Assembly: GCA_900554265.1 (NCBI GenBank)
Contig: USGZ01000107.1
Span: 1 to 6,457, forward strand
DNA length: 6,457 nt
Origin: an uncultured Porphyromonadaceae bacterium
Lineage (GTDB): Bacteria; Bacteroidota; Bacteroidia; Bacteroidales; Muribaculaceae
Direction of reading: 5' to 3'
Positions within the stretch are counted from its first letter, which is position 1; each line of letters begins with the position of its first letter. The notes below the pieces were generated by a model. That model was not told where the DNA came from, did not search any database, and saw only the letters and a list, made by a program, of their open reading frames with translations. This document shows, piece after piece, positions 1 through 6,446 of the stretch. The position numbers and the translations under genes are program-made.

Positions 1-1788
1 CAGAGCCTTTTCGAGTTCGGTGTTGAGGTCGTCGGCGGAACCTACGATGCGCAGGTCGCTGTAGAATTCCTTGCGGACTTCCTCGATTTCGTCGATGGCG
101 CGGACGAGACCCTGGAGGGTACGGCCCATGCCGACGAGGTTCCACATCACGTGGCCCAGGCGCTTGTGAATCTGGTCGGGGCTCTTGGTGCCGCCGATCT
201 TCATCAGACGGTCGATGCGTGCGCGTACGCCCTTCTCGGCCTCGTCGAATTCGGGATGCTTGGTGTCGAAGGTGCTGCGGCCTACCTTGATCTGGTCGCT
301 CAGGTAGTTCTGCATGGTGTAGGGCAGAACGAAGTAGCCGTCGGCAAGACCCTGCATGAGTGCGGAAGCGCCAAGGCGGTTTGCGCCGTGGTCGGAGAAG
401 TTGCACTCGCCGATCGCGAACAGGCCCTTGATGGAGGTCTGCAGCTCGTAGTCGACCCAGATGCCGCCCATGGTGTAGTGGGAGGCGGGGAAGATCATCA
501 TCGGAGTCTCGTAGGGATTGTCGTCAGAGATCATCTGATACATGTCGAAGAGGTTGCCGTAGCGGTCGCGGACAGCGTCTTTGCCCAGACGGTTGATGGC
601 GTATTTGAAGTCGAGATATACGGCGTTGCCGGTACCTACGCCGTAGCCTGCGTCGCAGCGTTCCTTGGCGGCACGGCTGGCGATGTCGCGGGGGCAGAGG
701 TTACCGAAGGCCGGATAGCGGCGTTCGAGGTAGAAGTCACGGTCTTCGTCGGGGATATCGGTCGGTTTTTTCTTGCCGGCGCGGATGGCTTCGGCGTCTT
801 CTTTCTTCTTGGGCACCCAGATGCGGCCGTCGTTACGGAGCGATTCGCTCATGAGGGTCAGCTTGGACTGATCTTCGCCGTGGACGGGGATACAGGTGGG
901 GTGGATCTGCGTAAAGGCGAGGTTGGCCAGGTAGGCGCCCTTCTTGAAGGCCTGGATGGCGGCGGAGCCGTTGCAGCCCATGGCGTTGGTGCTCAGGAAG
1001 AAGGCACGGCCGTAGCCGCCGGTTGCGAGAACAACGGCGTGGGCGGCGTAGCGCTCGAGCTCGCCGGTGATGAGGTTGCGGACGATGATACCGCGTGCGC
1101 GGCCGTCGATGATTACCAGGTCCAGCATCTCGCGGCGGTTGAAGGAGCGTACGGTGCCCTTCTGAATCTGGCGGTTGAGGCTGGAGTATGCGCCGAGCAG
1201 CAGCTGCTGGCCGGTCTGGCCTTTGGCGTAGAAGGTGCGGGAAACCTGGGCGCCGCCGAAGGAGCGGTTGGCCAGCAGGCCGCCGTACTCGCGGGCGAAG
1301 GGAACGCCCTGCTGTACGCACTGGTCGATGATGTTGTTCGACACTTCGGCCAGACGGTATACGTTGGCCTCGCGGCTGCGGAAGTCGCCGCCCTTTACGG
1401 TGTCGTAGAACAGACGGTATACGCTGTCGCCGTCGTTCTGGTAGTTCTTGGCTGCGTTGATACCGCCCTGGGCTGCGATGGAGTGTGCGCGGCGGGGGCT
1501 GTCCTGGATGCAGAAGTTATATACGTTGAAACCCATTTCGCCGAGGCTGGCGGCGGCGGAAGCGCCGGCAAGACCGGTACCTACGACGATGATGTCCAGG
1601 TTACGCTTGTTGGCGGGGTTCACCAGGCGCTGGTGGGCTTTGTAGTTGGTCCATTTCTCAGCGATCGGACCTTCGGGAATTTTGGAGTCAATCTGATACT
1701 CCGGCAGTTTGGACGATTCGATGTCGGCATAGTCCTGCATGATAGGACTGGAATCGATCATGCCCTCGAGGTTGATTTTCTGTGCCAT
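1..1788 (-). CDS. sdhA: Succinate dehydrogenase / fumarate reductase flavoprotein subunit, C-terminus cut by the window edge
   Basis: This is the FAD-containing catalytic subunit that interconverts succinate and fumarate on the cytoplasmic face of the membrane. The reading frame is open from ATG at 1788 to base 1 (596 codons, no stop). Visible motifs are the nucleotide-binding GTGLAG (residues 70-75); [15 protein letters not shown], where His102 is the expected covalent FAD attachment site; the active-site QIHPT (His296); SESLRNDGR with the likely catalytic Arg318; [10 protein letters not shown] (His437); and [21 protein letters not shown] (461-480), where Arg471 is a substrate ligand. The sequence closely resembles Bacteroides-type FrdA, usually about 650 residues, so roughly 50-60 residues are missing at the left. 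It lies 15 bp downstream of sdhC in the same direction, which implies co-transcription; sdhB should follow. Recognisable family homology begins near residue 32 ([11 protein letters not shown]), so the first ~31 residues are an extension, or the true start is Met10 or Met17. In anaerobic Bacteroidales the enzyme usually runs as menaquinol:fumarate reductase (frdA); sequence alone does not settle direction. Confidence 0.96.
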   Translation of the reverse strand, partial: MAQKINLEGMIDSSPIMQDYADIESSKLPEYQIDSKIPEGPIAEKWTNYKAHQRLVNPANKRNLDIIVVGTGLAGASAAASLGEMGFNVYNFCIQDSPRRAHSIAAQGGINAAKNYQNDGDSVYRLFYDTVKGGDFRSREANVYRLAEVSNNIIDQCVQQGVPFAREYGGLLANRSFGGAQVSRTFYAKGQTGQQLLLGAYSSLNRQIQKGTVRSFNRREMLDLVIIDGRARGIIVRNLITGELERYAAHAVVLATGGYGRAFFLSTNAMGCNGSAAIQAFKKGAYLANLAFTQIHPTCIPVHGEDQSKLTLMSESLRNDGRIWVPKKKEDAEAIRAGKKKPTDIPDEDRDFYLERRYPAFGNLCPRDIASRAAKERCDAGYGVGTGNAVYLDFKYAINRLGKDAVRDRYGNLFDMYQMISDDNPYETPMMIFPASHYTMGGIWVDYELQTSIKGLFAIGECNFSDHGANRLGASALMQGLADGYFVLPYTMQNYLSDQIKVGRSTFDTKHPEFDEAEKGVRARIDRLMKIGGTKSPDQIHKRLGHVMWNLVGMGRTLQGLVRAIDEIEEVRKEFYSDLRIVGSADDLNTELEKAL

Positions 1789-1803
1789 ATCTCTGAGTAC
1801 GGA

Positions 1804-2928
1804 TTATTCGTTGGTGGTTTCGGTTTGTTCGGGCTGGGCTTCGGCGGCGGCAGGCTCGGTGGCGTCGGCGTCAGCTTCGGGGATGAGTGCTCCGGGAGCG
1901 GCAGCGGTCTGAGCTGCCTGAGCTGCCTGAGCGGCTATCTCCTCTTTCCATCCTTTGACTTCTTCTACAATCCGGCGGCAGGCGGCGATAGTTTCGTTGT
2001 TGGCGGCAGCGGGGAACTGGGCTGCGGCGTTGGCGATGGGTTCGAGTTCGCTCAGGTAGTAGTCGCCTTTCTCGTTTATGAGGTTGACCAAAGGAGTGGC
2101 GTCGCCCATGGCCTGAGCCATTTGCATGGCGTCGTTATAGGCGGGGATGAAATCGTGTACTGCGGGAGTAGCGCGTTCGGCCAGGCTTTCGATGTACTGC
2201 TCAACCAGAGCGGGGTCGGTGGTATAGTACTTCTCGTTGGCGCGCCAGGTAAATACTGCTGCCTGGGCAACGAACAGAAGAATTACAATCGAGGTCCACC
2301 AGCAGGAGATGGATTTAAGGCGCGGCAGCCAGGTCTGGTTGTTCCAGCCGATGGTCTGGAACATGCTCCAGAAACCGTGGTTCATGTGGAACCACAGGGC
2401 GATGAAGCCGATTACGTAGACTACAGGGGTCCACCACTGCGAGAATGCCATCTGCAGGAACAGCGTACCGAACTGGGGGTCGGCGGGAATGCCGCCTTCG
2501 ACCATCGGGAATGCGCTCAGCTCGTGGCAGCGCAGTTCCTGAAGCTGCATCTTTGCCCAGAACTGAATCAGGTGCAGGGCAAGGAAGGCCAGAACGACGA
2601 TACCCAGGACGAGCATGTTCTTGGACGACCACTCGACTTCGGGAATGCTGCCGTTGACTTCGTAGCGGTCGGCGCCGCGGGCCTTGCGGTTCTGGACGGT
2701 AAGCCAGAGTGCGTAGATGATGTGGATGATGAACAGTGCGGCCAGGCCCATGGAGGCTACCAGGGCGTACCAGTTGGCGCCCAGGAACTGGCAGATGGCG
2801 TTGTAGGCCGCCGGCCAGAAGATGGCTACGGAGTTCATCAGGCAGTGAAAGGTTACGAATAGGACGAGGCAGATGCCCGTGAGGGCCATCACGAACTTAC
2901 GTCCTATGGAAGAGCTTGTTAACCACAT
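1804..2928 (-). CDS. sdhC: Succinate dehydrogenase / fumarate reductase cytochrome b subunit (b558 family) with long C-terminal extension
   Basis: This is the membrane anchor that carries two hemes b and exchanges electrons with menaquinone (374 aa). I chose ATG at 2928 because MWLTSSSIGRKFVMALTG matches the conserved start of the Bacteroides family; a longer frame from TTG at 3018 would begin inside the promoter. Five hydrophobic helices are visible at about 12-37, 52-77, 103-127, 162-184 and 207-228. Candidate heme-ligand histidines are H28, H69, H119 and H181 (or H184), close to the B. subtilis SdhC ligands H28, H70, H113 and H155. Conserved stretches include LGANWYALVA, WLTVQNRKARG, FWAKMQLQEL and HMNHGFWSMFQTIGWNNQ. 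Family members are usually about 220-230 residues, but this protein continues for about 146 residues after helix 5: a charged, probably helical segment (229-332), then an Ala/Gln/Glu/Pro/Thr-rich tail (333-374) that looks disordered. It is the first gene of the operon, 15 bp before sdhA, and has its own promoter. Confidence 0.95.
   Translation of the reverse strand: MWLTSSSIGRKFVMALTGICLVLFVTFHCLMNSVAIFWPAAYNAICQFLGANWYALVASMGLAALFIIHIIYALWLTVQNRKARGADRYEVNGSIPEVEWSSKNMLVLGIVVLAFLALHLIQFWAKMQLQELRCHELSAFPMVEGGIPADPQFGTLFLQMAFSQWWTPVVYVIGFIALWFHMNHGFWSMFQTIGWNNQTWLPRLKSISCWWTSIVILLFVAQAAVFTWRANEKYYTTDPALVEQYIESLAERATPAVHDFIPAYNDAMQMAQAMGDATPLVNLINEKGDYYLSELEPIANAAAQFPAAANNETIAACRRIVEEVKGWKEEIAAQAAQAAQTAAAPGALIPEADADATEPAAAEAQPEQTETTNE
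1911..1932 (-). repeat. 9-bp tandem repeat coding for Ala-Ala-Gln repeats in the SdhC tail
   Basis: On the plus strand GAGCTGCCT occurs twice in direct tandem (1911-1919 and 1920-1928), followed by a partial third copy, GAGC. In the minus-strand sdhC frame this encodes the AAQAAQAAQ stretch around residues 332-340, at the boundary between the helical extension and the low-complexity tail. Replication slippage could change the copy number in steps of three residues without breaking the frame. Confidence 0.75.
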
Positions 2929-3015
2929 AGATGAAGTAGGTTTTGATTGGTATAAGAATTGTTGTTTGTGTTTCTGTAGTCTGAGGATTCGGCGGAGAGG
3001 GTGGTTTTCAATGTG

Positions 3016-3046
3016 CAAATTTAAACATTATCGGCCGACTTCCCAA
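3016..3046 (-). promoter_or_regulatory. Predicted Bacteroidota-type promoter of the sdhC-sdhA operon, with its leader
   Basis: On the minus strand TAAATTTG (3016-3023) is an exact match to the Bacteroidota -7 consensus TAnnTTTG. A TTG (3044-3046) lies 20 bp upstream, within the usual 19-21 bp spacing for the -33 element; an overlapping TTTG at 3047-3050 is spaced 23 bp away. The start of transcription would fall near 3010, giving a leader of about 80 nt. That leader (2929-3010) is A/C-rich, has only five G in its RNA form, and has none in the 45 nt before the ATG (2929-2973). No Shine-Dalgarno sequence is seen, which is normal for the phylum. The spacer contains the 8-bp palindrome TCGGCCGA (3031-3038). 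Confidence 0.72.
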
Positions 3047-3086
3047 CAAATTACGTAAAAATTTCCGTAAAAAGTTGTCGGGAAGT
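3038..3086. repeat. Imperfect 12-bp inverted repeat overlapping the sdhC -33 element
   Basis: ACTTCCCAACAA (3038-3049) pairs with TTGTCGGGAAGT (3075-3086) with a single mismatch (3045/3079), which becomes a G-U pair in minus-strand RNA. The 25-bp centre contains two direct copies of CGTAAAAA (3054-3061 and 3067-3074, the second ending in G rather than A). One arm covers the -33 TTG of the sdhC promoter, so the dyad could be an operator. It could also fold as a hairpin in read-through transcripts from the upstream ATPase gene. No binding protein is recognised. Confidence 0.4.
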
Positions 3087-3105
3087 GGCTTTTCCGCCCT
3101 GGCTG

Positions 3106-3163
3106 CAAAATTCACGATTAATCCCGATTAATCAGGATTAGTCGAGATTAATCGGGATTAATC
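3106..3163 (-). terminator. Possible transcript-end hairpin of the calcium ATPase gene
   Basis: Read on the minus strand, the 18-bp perfect inverted repeat at 3116-3163 would form a long hairpin with a 12-nt loop, starting 27 nt past the ATPase stop codon. It is followed by GTGAATTTTG, which gives only a four-base U run. Position and stem length suit a terminator separating the ATPase from the sdhC promoter. However, the stem is AT-rich, the U tract is short and offset, and the tandem repeats suggest another role, so this is a weak call. Confidence 0.3.
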
Positions 3164-3165
3164 AG
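3116..3165. repeat. Five tandem 10-bp GATTAATC-NN repeats forming a perfect 18-bp inverted repeat
   Basis: Five contiguous units begin at 3116, 3126, 3136, 3146 and 3156: GATTAATCCC, GATTAATCAG, GATTAGTCGA, GATTAATCGG and GATTAATCAG. Four contain the self-complementary octamer GATTAATC and the middle one has a single change. The two flanking bases make the array symmetric: 3116-3133 and 3146-3163 are perfect reverse complements (18 bp) around a 12-base centre (3134-3145). The 10-bp period places every octamer on one face of the helix. The array begins 25 bp after the ATPase stop codon and lies about 70-120 bp upstream of the sdhC -33 element. It could be a cooperative protein-binding array, a dispersed palindromic repeat or a transcript hairpin; the sequence does not decide. 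Confidence 0.9.
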
Positions 3166-3190
3166 GGGGAAAAAGGGTATTGCCTGCTTT

Positions 3191-5863
3191 TTACGCGTGC
3201 TTGGGCTTTCGGAAAATCAGCCGCAGCAGTTCGCCAAGGAGGAGTACCGGGGCGGTGCCGGCGATGATTATCAGCCAGTCCGATACCGACAGGGGAGTGA
3301 CGCTGAAGAAGGGTCCTCCGAACTGGACTATCAGGATTTGCCCCGCGAATATCAGCAGGGCGATGAACAGGAAGCTCTGGCAGTCGGCGAAATGGAAGGC
3401 GCTCCGGCCGGTGGCGTAGGCGCGGGCGTTGAAGAGGTTCCAGAACTGAAGGAACACGAACACGCTGAAGAACACGCTCAGCTCGTAGGGCGTCAGAAGG
3501 TGTGCGCCGACGCGCGGAGCCTCGGCCATGGTCAGCAGTGAGGTGACTTCGTGGTGGTGGAAGTACCACAGCAGCCAGGTCAGGAAGGCGAACATCACGA
3601 TTCCGACGCCCCAGATGGCGCGCCACATTTCCGGCACGATGATAAAGGCCGTGCGCGGCCGCGGTTTTTCCTGCATGACGCTTCGTGTAGGCGGCAGCGA
3701 TGAGAGGGCCATGGCGGCGAAGGTGTCCATGATCAGGTTGACCCAGAGCATCTGCGTCACCGTCAGCGGCGACTCCGTGCCCATGAATGCTCCGCAGAGC
3801 ACCGTCAGACAGGCTACGACATTGACCGTCAGCTGGAACAGCAGGAAGCGCTGGATGTTGCGGTAGAGGCTGCGGCCCCACATCACTGCGCGACCGATGC
3901 TGGCGAAGGAATTGTCGATGATGGTGATGTCCGACGCTTCCTTGGCCACGGAGGTGCCGTCGCCCATCGAGAGGCCGACGTGCGCGGCCTTGAGGGCCGG
4001 GGCGTCGTTGGTGCCGTCGCCGGTAACGGCCACGACTCCGCCGAGCTCCTGCAGCGTTTCGACCAGGCGCTTCTTGTCCATCGGCCTGGCGCGCGATATA
4101 ATCTTTATGTCCTTGATGCGGCGGCGCAGCTCCTCGTCGGAGAGGGCGGCGAATTCGGGGCCTGTGATTATGTTGGCCTCGTTGTCCGAACCGTCGTCCC
4201 AAAGCCCTATGCGGCGGGCGATTTCGCGTGCCGTGGCGGGGGTGTCGCCGGTTACGATTTTCACCTCCACGCCTGCCTCGCGCACTTCCCTGACGGCGTC
4301 CGGCACGTCGGGACGCACGGGGTCCGAAATGGCCGCGAAGCCCAGGAACACAAGACCGTCGGAGTCGATGCCGTTGTTGTGTATCGGCTGGACGCCTTCG
4401 GGCAGCTCGCGGTAGGCGAAGCCGAGGGTGCGCATGCCCTGGCTCTGATATTCGAGCAACTGGGCGTCGACTTCCTCGCGGGTGATGCCGTCGGGAACGA
4501 CGGTGCAGAGCCGGAACACAATTTCCGGCGCGCCCTTGACGTAGAGCATCCGCTTGCCGTCGGGCCGGCGCACCACAGTGGCCATATACTTCCGCTCGGT
4601 GCTGAAGGGCAGCTCGGACTCGGTGGTGGTGCGCTCGCGGATTTTGCGGTAGTCTTCGCCGAGTTCGTCGAGCATCAGGAGCAGGGCGCCTTCGGTAGGA
4701 TTGCCGATGGGCCGCGGCACGCTGCCGGAGCGGTCCAGCTCGGCCGTCGAATTGACGGCGATGCCCTCGCTGACGAGTTCCTGCGTCGGGTTGCCGAAGA
4801 AGCGCGTGTCGGCCACCTGCATCTTGTTCTGCGTCAGGGTGCCGGTCTTGTCAGTGCAGATTACTGTCGTTGCGCCCATGGTCTCGCAGGCGTGGAGCTT
4901 GCGCACCAGGTTGTTGGTGCGCAGCATGCGCCGCATCGAGTAGGCCAGCGAGAGCGTCACGGCCATAGGCAGGCCCTCCGGCACGGCCACGACGATGAGC
5001 GTCACGGCAATCATAAGGGACTGCAGGCAGTAGGCCATAAGGTGCATCCAGTCGACGGCGCCGGGGAATTCGTGGAAGTACATTATCGTCTTGCCGACCA
5101 CTACAAGCGCGGCAACGGTGTAGCTGGCGTAGGAAATCAGCTTGCCCAGGCGGCCGAGCTGCTCGTCGAGCGGCGTCTTTACGGAATTGTCGATTCTGGC
5201 GGCCTCGTAGACCTTGCCGGCCTCGGTGGCGTCGCCTACGGCCTTTACTTCCATCACGCCGTGGCCTTCCATGATATTGGTGCCTCGGAAAACCTCGTTC
5301 GAGGGGTATGTGTCGTTGCTGTTGAACTCGGCGGGGTCGACGGTCTTGGCGCAGACGGGTTCGCCGGTGAGGCTGGACTCGTCGACGTTCAGGCTCGAAG
5401 CCTCCAGCAGGACGCCGTCGGCAGGTACCTCGTCGCCGGTGTTGAGAATCACGATGTCGCCCACTACGATGTCGCGCCGCGGCACTTCGGTGACCTCGCC
5501 GTCGCGGAACACCTGGACGAGCTGGTCGTCGTTGACCTTGTTGAGCAGGTCGAACTCGCGGTTGGCGCGGTACTCGAATATGAATCCCAGGCCTGTGGCC
5601 AGCAGGATGGCGATTATTATGCCCGCGGGCTCGAAGAACACCGCCGGGCCCATGCCGAGGCTGAGGTATTCGTAGCAGGCGATGCCGATGGAGAGCACCG
5701 CGGCCACCAGCAGGATGATAATCAGGGGGTCCCTGAACTTTTCGAGGAACAGAATCCAGGGGCTTTTGCGCCGCGAGGGGCTGAAGACGTTGGCGCCGGT
5801 GCGGGCGCGCGATTCGCTGACCTCGGCGGAAGTCAGGCCTTTATAGCTTTTGTGTTCGGACAT
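3191..5863 (-). CDS. Calcium-translocating P-type ATPase, PMCA-type (P2B-like)
   Basis: This 890-residue inner-membrane pump is predicted to use ATP to export Ca2+ from the cytoplasm. Full-length landmarks, in order: cation-ATPase N-terminal region (1-45); helices M1/M2 (about 45-97); actuator domain with LTGEP (165-169); M3/M4 with the ion-binding PEGLP (295-299); phosphorylation motif DKTGTLT, with Asp338 as the phosphorylated residue; nucleotide-binding KGAPE (443-447); TGDTP (538-542); MDKKRLVETL (595-604); hinge TGDGTNDAPALK (614-625); and M5-M10 (about 670-883). M6 has VNLIMDTFAAMAL with Asn709 and Asp713, and M5 has QLTVNVVA; both match eukaryotic plasma-membrane Ca2+ pumps and imply one Ca2+ per cycle. 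Length is typical for bacterial members, and no calmodulin-binding tail is visible. The ATG at 5863 begins MSEHKSYKGLTSAEV, a normal start for the family. The gene appears monocistronic: it diverges from the TPR gene and is separated from sdhC by an independent promoter. A different divalent cation substrate cannot be excluded. Confidence 0.94.
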   Translation of the reverse strand: MSEHKSYKGLTSAEVSESRARTGANVFSPSRRKSPWILFLEKFRDPLIIILLVAAVLSIGIACYEYLSLGMGPAVFFEPAGIIIAILLATGLGFIFEYRANREFDLLNKVNDDQLVQVFRDGEVTEVPRRDIVVGDIVILNTGDEVPADGVLLEASSLNVDESSLTGEPVCAKTVDPAEFNSNDTYPSNEVFRGTNIMEGHGVMEVKAVGDATEAGKVYEAARIDNSVKTPLDEQLGRLGKLISYASYTVAALVVVGKTIMYFHEFPGAVDWMHLMAYCLQSLMIAVTLIVVAVPEGLPMAVTLSLAYSMRRMLRTNNLVRKLHACETMGATTVICTDKTGTLTQNKMQVADTRFFGNPTQELVSEGIAVNSTAELDRSGSVPRPIGNPTEGALLLMLDELGEDYRKIRERTTTESELPFSTERKYMATVVRRPDGKRMLYVKGAPEIVFRLCTVVPDGITREEVDAQLLEYQSQGMRTLGFAYRELPEGVQPIHNNGIDSDGLVFLGFAAISDPVRPDVPDAVREVREAGVEVKIVTGDTPATAREIARRIGLWDDGSDNEANIITGPEFAALSDEELRRRIKDIKIISRARPMDKKRLVETLQELGGVVAVTGDGTNDAPALKAAHVGLSMGDGTSVAKEASDITIIDNSFASIGRAVMWGRSLYRNIQRFLLFQLTVNVVACLTVLCGAFMGTESPLTVTQMLWVNLIMDTFAAMALSSLPPTRSVMQEKPRPRTAFIIVPEMWRAIWGVGIVMFAFLTWLLWYFHHHEVTSLLTMAEAPRVGAHLLTPYELSVFFSVFVFLQFWNLFNARAYATGRSAFHFADCQSFLFIALLIFAGQILIVQFGGPFFSVTPLSVSDWLIIIAGTAPVLLLGELLRLIFRKPKHA

Positions 5864-5909
5864 CGGTAGTTATGTAGTGTCTTGTGTCGGGGGTCGCTGA
5901 AATTCCCTG

Positions 5910-5917
5910 CAAAGTTA
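5910..5917 (-). promoter_or_regulatory. Predicted -7 element of the calcium ATPase promoter
   Basis: On the minus strand TAACTTTG exactly matches the Bacteroidota -7 consensus TAnnTTTG, and lies about 46 bp before the ATPase start codon. The region where a -33 TTTG is expected is T-rich (near 5938-5945) but has no clean match at the right spacing; a TTG lies only 15 bp upstream. The call therefore rests mainly on the -7 element and its position in an AT-rich stretch. Confidence 0.5.
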
Positions 5918-5964
5918 GCTATTATTATAATACAATAAAAACAGCCGCCGTTTTGTTCTTACAG

Positions 5965-5989
5965 TATGGCCGGCATCACGCCGGACATA
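5965..5989. repeat. Inverted repeat (hairpin) in the divergent intergenic region
   Basis: TATGGCCGGC (5965-5974) and GCCGGACATA (5980-5989) form a 10-bp stem with one G-A mismatch and a 5-base loop, ATCAC. It lies 26 bp before the ATG of the TPR gene, probably in its leader, and upstream of the ATPase promoter. It may be a regulatory hairpin or a protein-binding dyad. The remainder of 5864-6015 is AT-rich, and no consensus promoter for the plus-strand gene was found. Confidence 0.5.
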
Positions 5990-6015
5990 GCCAACCGAAG
6001 GAAAATTTCACGATT

Positions 6016-6276
6016 ATGGAAATCAGGGACATCGAGAAACTCATAGCCGCCGGCGACCTCGCGCGTGCCGAGGCCGAAATAGACGCCGGTATCGCCGACA
6101 AGGCGCAGCAATGGTATCTGCGCGGACGTATCGCCTGGAAGAAGGGCGACAAGACAGCCGCGCTGGCCTGCTACGAGCGCGGCGCCGACCTGGACCCCGA
6201 CGGTCCGGCCGCAATCGCCCTCGAACAGGCCCGCGACATAATGGACTTTTTCAACAAGGACCTCTACAATCCCTGA
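6016..6276 (+). CDS. Small TPR-like protein, conserved Bacteroidota type
   Basis: This is an 86-residue, probably cytoplasmic all-helical protein: there is no signal peptide, membrane segment or cysteine-rich motif beyond a single Cys52. Residues 32-65 (QWYLRGRIAWKKGDKTAALA and following, to the LDPDGPAA turn) fit one tetratricopeptide repeat: W-x2-G-x3 in helix A, an A-x3-Y/F-like helix B, and the L-D/N-P-D linker to the next unit. Residues 5-28 look like a degenerate preceding helix pair (IEKLIAAGDLARAEAEIDAGI). The C-terminus, DIMDFFNKDLYNP, resembles the ending of small Bacteroidales TPR proteins as I recall them. Such a unit would mediate protein contacts; the partner is unknown. I chose ATG at 6016 over an in-frame GTG at 5884 because the upstream stretch overlaps the ATPase promoter and lacks TPR character. 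A weak AAGGAA lies 12 bp upstream of the ATG. The gene is divergent from the ATPase and nothing follows it in the window. Confidence 0.85.
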   Translation: MEIRDIEKLIAAGDLARAEAEIDAGIADKAQQWYLRGRIAWKKGDKTAALACYERGADLDPDGPAAIALEQARDIMDFFNKDLYNP

Positions 6277-6308
6277 CGCATGATGTAAACGTTTGATAAT
6301 CAGTGGTA

Positions 6309-6324
6309 ACGCGATTCGTCGCGT
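6309..6324 (+). repeat. Short hairpin with TTCG tetraloop downstream of the TPR gene
   Basis: ACGCGA (6309-6314) and TCGCGT (6319-6324) are perfect reverse complements closing on TTCG, a stable RNA tetraloop sequence. It lies 33 nt after the TPR stop codon, where a terminator would be expected. No T run follows (the next bases are CCGCCCGGC), so it is not a standard intrinsic terminator. Confidence 0.45.
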
Positions 6325-6390
6325 CCGCCCGGCATCGTTCTCAAATTACATTACTGGGTGCCGACAACCGCAAAACGTTACCGCCGACAA

Positions 6391-6446
6391 GCGCGACCGA
6401 AGGCCGGCGCGCAAAGGAGGTCGGGACCTCCGCGTCCCGACACCTT
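6391..6446. repeat. Two adjacent GC-rich hairpins at the right edge
   Basis: The first hairpin pairs GCGCG-A-CCG (6391-6399, bulged A) with CGGCGCGC (6405-6412) around a 5-base loop. One base later, GTCGGGAC (6420-6427) pairs perfectly with GTCCCGAC (6434-6441) around CTCCGC. That stem is extended through a small internal loop by AAGG (6414-6417) with CCTT (6443-6446). No T run follows within the window. Confidence 0.5.

Noticed and set aside
151..2862. A 903-codon plus-strand open frame opposite sdhA and sdhC
   Set aside because: It lies entirely antisense to two strongly supported genes and runs across their junction. Its product is Val/Gly/Ala/Asp-rich with no family motif, which is the typical mirror of GC-rich codons with few reverse-strand stops.
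2929..3018. An upstream TTG start that would add 30 residues to SdhC
   Set aside because: The TTG lies within the predicted -7 element, and the added residues (Lys/Gln/Ser-rich) have no counterpart in the family, whose proteins begin at MW(L)...SSIGRK.
3116..3165. A miniature CRISPR array
   Set aside because: The repeats are 10 bp and contiguous, with no unique spacers and no cas genes nearby.
3106..3190. Remnant of an insertion sequence or transposon end
   Set aside because: There is no transposase fragment, no target-site duplication and no paired terminal repeats beyond the local GATTAATC palindrome.
3980..5869. A 629-codon plus-strand open frame opposite the ATPase
   Set aside because: It is antisense to the complete ATPase reading frame, which has every catalytic motif. 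The predicted product is His/Gly/Ala/Val-rich with no recognisable domain.
5884..6015. An in-frame GTG start extending the TPR protein by 44 residues
   Set aside because: The extension would cover the ATPase -7 element and the AT-rich promoter core, and it has no TPR-like or conserved sequence. ATG at 6016 starts cleanly before the helical protein.
5966..6046. A 26-codon plus-strand reading frame (MAGITPDIAN...) overlapping the TPR start, possibly an upstream regulatory ORF
   Set aside because: It has an ATG but no clear ribosome-binding signal, no recognisable peptide type, and overlaps the TPR gene in another frame. Without conservation it cannot be told from chance.
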